Source of the DNA: an uncultured Microbacterium sp.
GTDB taxonomy: Bacteria > Actinomycetota > Actinomycetes > Actinomycetales > Microbacteriaceae
Length of the DNA: 53,748 nt
Direction of reading: 5' to 3'
Assembly (NCBI RefSeq): GCF_937927635.1
Contig: NZ_CALBRW010000028.1
Coordinates: 1-53,748 of the forward strand
Below the pieces are notes generated by a model that did no database searches, had not been told where the DNA came from, and was given only the letters and a program-made list of their open reading frames with translations. A program made the position numbers and the translations under genes. This document shows, one piece after another, positions 53,557-53,748 of this stretch; positions within the stretch are counted from its first letter, which is position 1, and each line of letters opens with the position of its first letter.

Positions 53557-53748
53557 AGCACGAGAGCGCCTGAGCGCCGGAGCACGAGAGCGCCTGAGCA
53601 CGGAAGCACGGGAGCACGGGAGCACGGGCGCACGGGCGCACGGGCGCACGGGGACGCGAGAGCGCGGGAGCGCGGGAGCGCGAGAGCGCGGGAGCACGGG
53701 AGCACGGGAGCACGGGAGCACGGGAGCACGGGAGCACGGGAGCACGGG
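53557..53748. repeat. 24-copy octanucleotide minisatellite (AGCRCGGG)
   Basis: From 53557 to the window end the sequence divides exactly into 24 octamers with no register slip. Variants include AGCACGAG, AGCGCCTG, CGCACGGG and AGCGCGGG; the last seven copies are identical AGCACGGG. The minus strand is stop-free in all three frames and would encode the octapeptide CSRAPVLP over and over, which is a by-product of the repeat and not evidence for a gene. Confidence 0.92.

Noticed and set aside
53397..53745. Octapeptide-repeat proteins (CSRAPVLP) in all three minus frames
   Set aside because: A direct consequence of an 8-bp DNA repeat with no stops; no start context or conserved domain.

Overview
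The window reads as the chromosome of a high-GC actinobacterium of the Microbacteriaceae, most likely Microbacterium or a close relative. The evidence is strong G/C-ending codon use, dense GCATCC/GGATGCC hexamers, short dispersed repeats of the GAGCGAGCGAAGCGAGACGAAACG type, an actinobacterial-type short N-acetylglutamate synthase, RadA and ClpC. No rRNA, tRNA or CRISPR array was seen.

Layout. 1-7.2 kb: a minus-strand catabolic cluster. It holds an IclR regulator, a polar amino acid ABC transporter (binding protein, permease, ATPase), a histidine ammonia-lyase-type enzyme and a divergent urocanase. The far end of the urocanase and the 15-codon start of a further gene have codon use unlike the rest of the window. 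7.4-16.4 kb: a respiratory nitrate reductase locus, narGHJI, with a cysteine-rich winged-helix regulator downstream and a divergent NarK-type transporter. 16.4-24.0 kb: housekeeping genes (radA, an SseB-like protein, a secreted/anchored protein, argA, clpC) and a three-gene membrane-protein/HTH operon with a clear promoter-operator.

24.1-41.8 kb: an accessory, defence-type island. It contains a shortened RhuM-family gene, an unrecognised 592-aa protein, an orphan VapB, a DUF433/DUF5615 toxin-antitoxin pair, a six-gene type 1 BREX phage-defence operon (brxA-brxB-brxC-pglX-pglZ-brxL, minus strand), a divergent XRE regulator and an AbrB/VapC pair. In this sequence brxC carries a one-base frameshift just after its Walker A region. 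If that is real, BREX should be off or phase-variable.

42-50.8 kb: a dicarboxylate/amino acid:cation symporter, a CPA1 Na+/H+ antiporter, a MntA/HepT-type toxin-antitoxin pair with an HTH fused to the nucleotidyltransferase, and a xylose/ribose-type sugar ABC operon with its ROK regulator. Two abutting CTTGANNTCAAG-like boxes precede the binding-protein gene. 50.9-53.7 kb: an LLM flavin oxidoreductase and a DUF559 nuclease-like gene. The DUF559 gene is bracketed by inverted copies of a GATCCA-containing repeat, and the window ends in an in-register 24-copy octanucleotide array.

Most operons are tightly packed, with 4-base ATGA/GTGA stop-start overlaps. Several regulatory or toxin-antitoxin genes have a -10-like hexamer only 6-7 nt before the start codon, consistent with leaderless mRNAs, and palindromes sit on the start. 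Everything here comes from reading the sequence; family names come from recognised motifs, not database searches.
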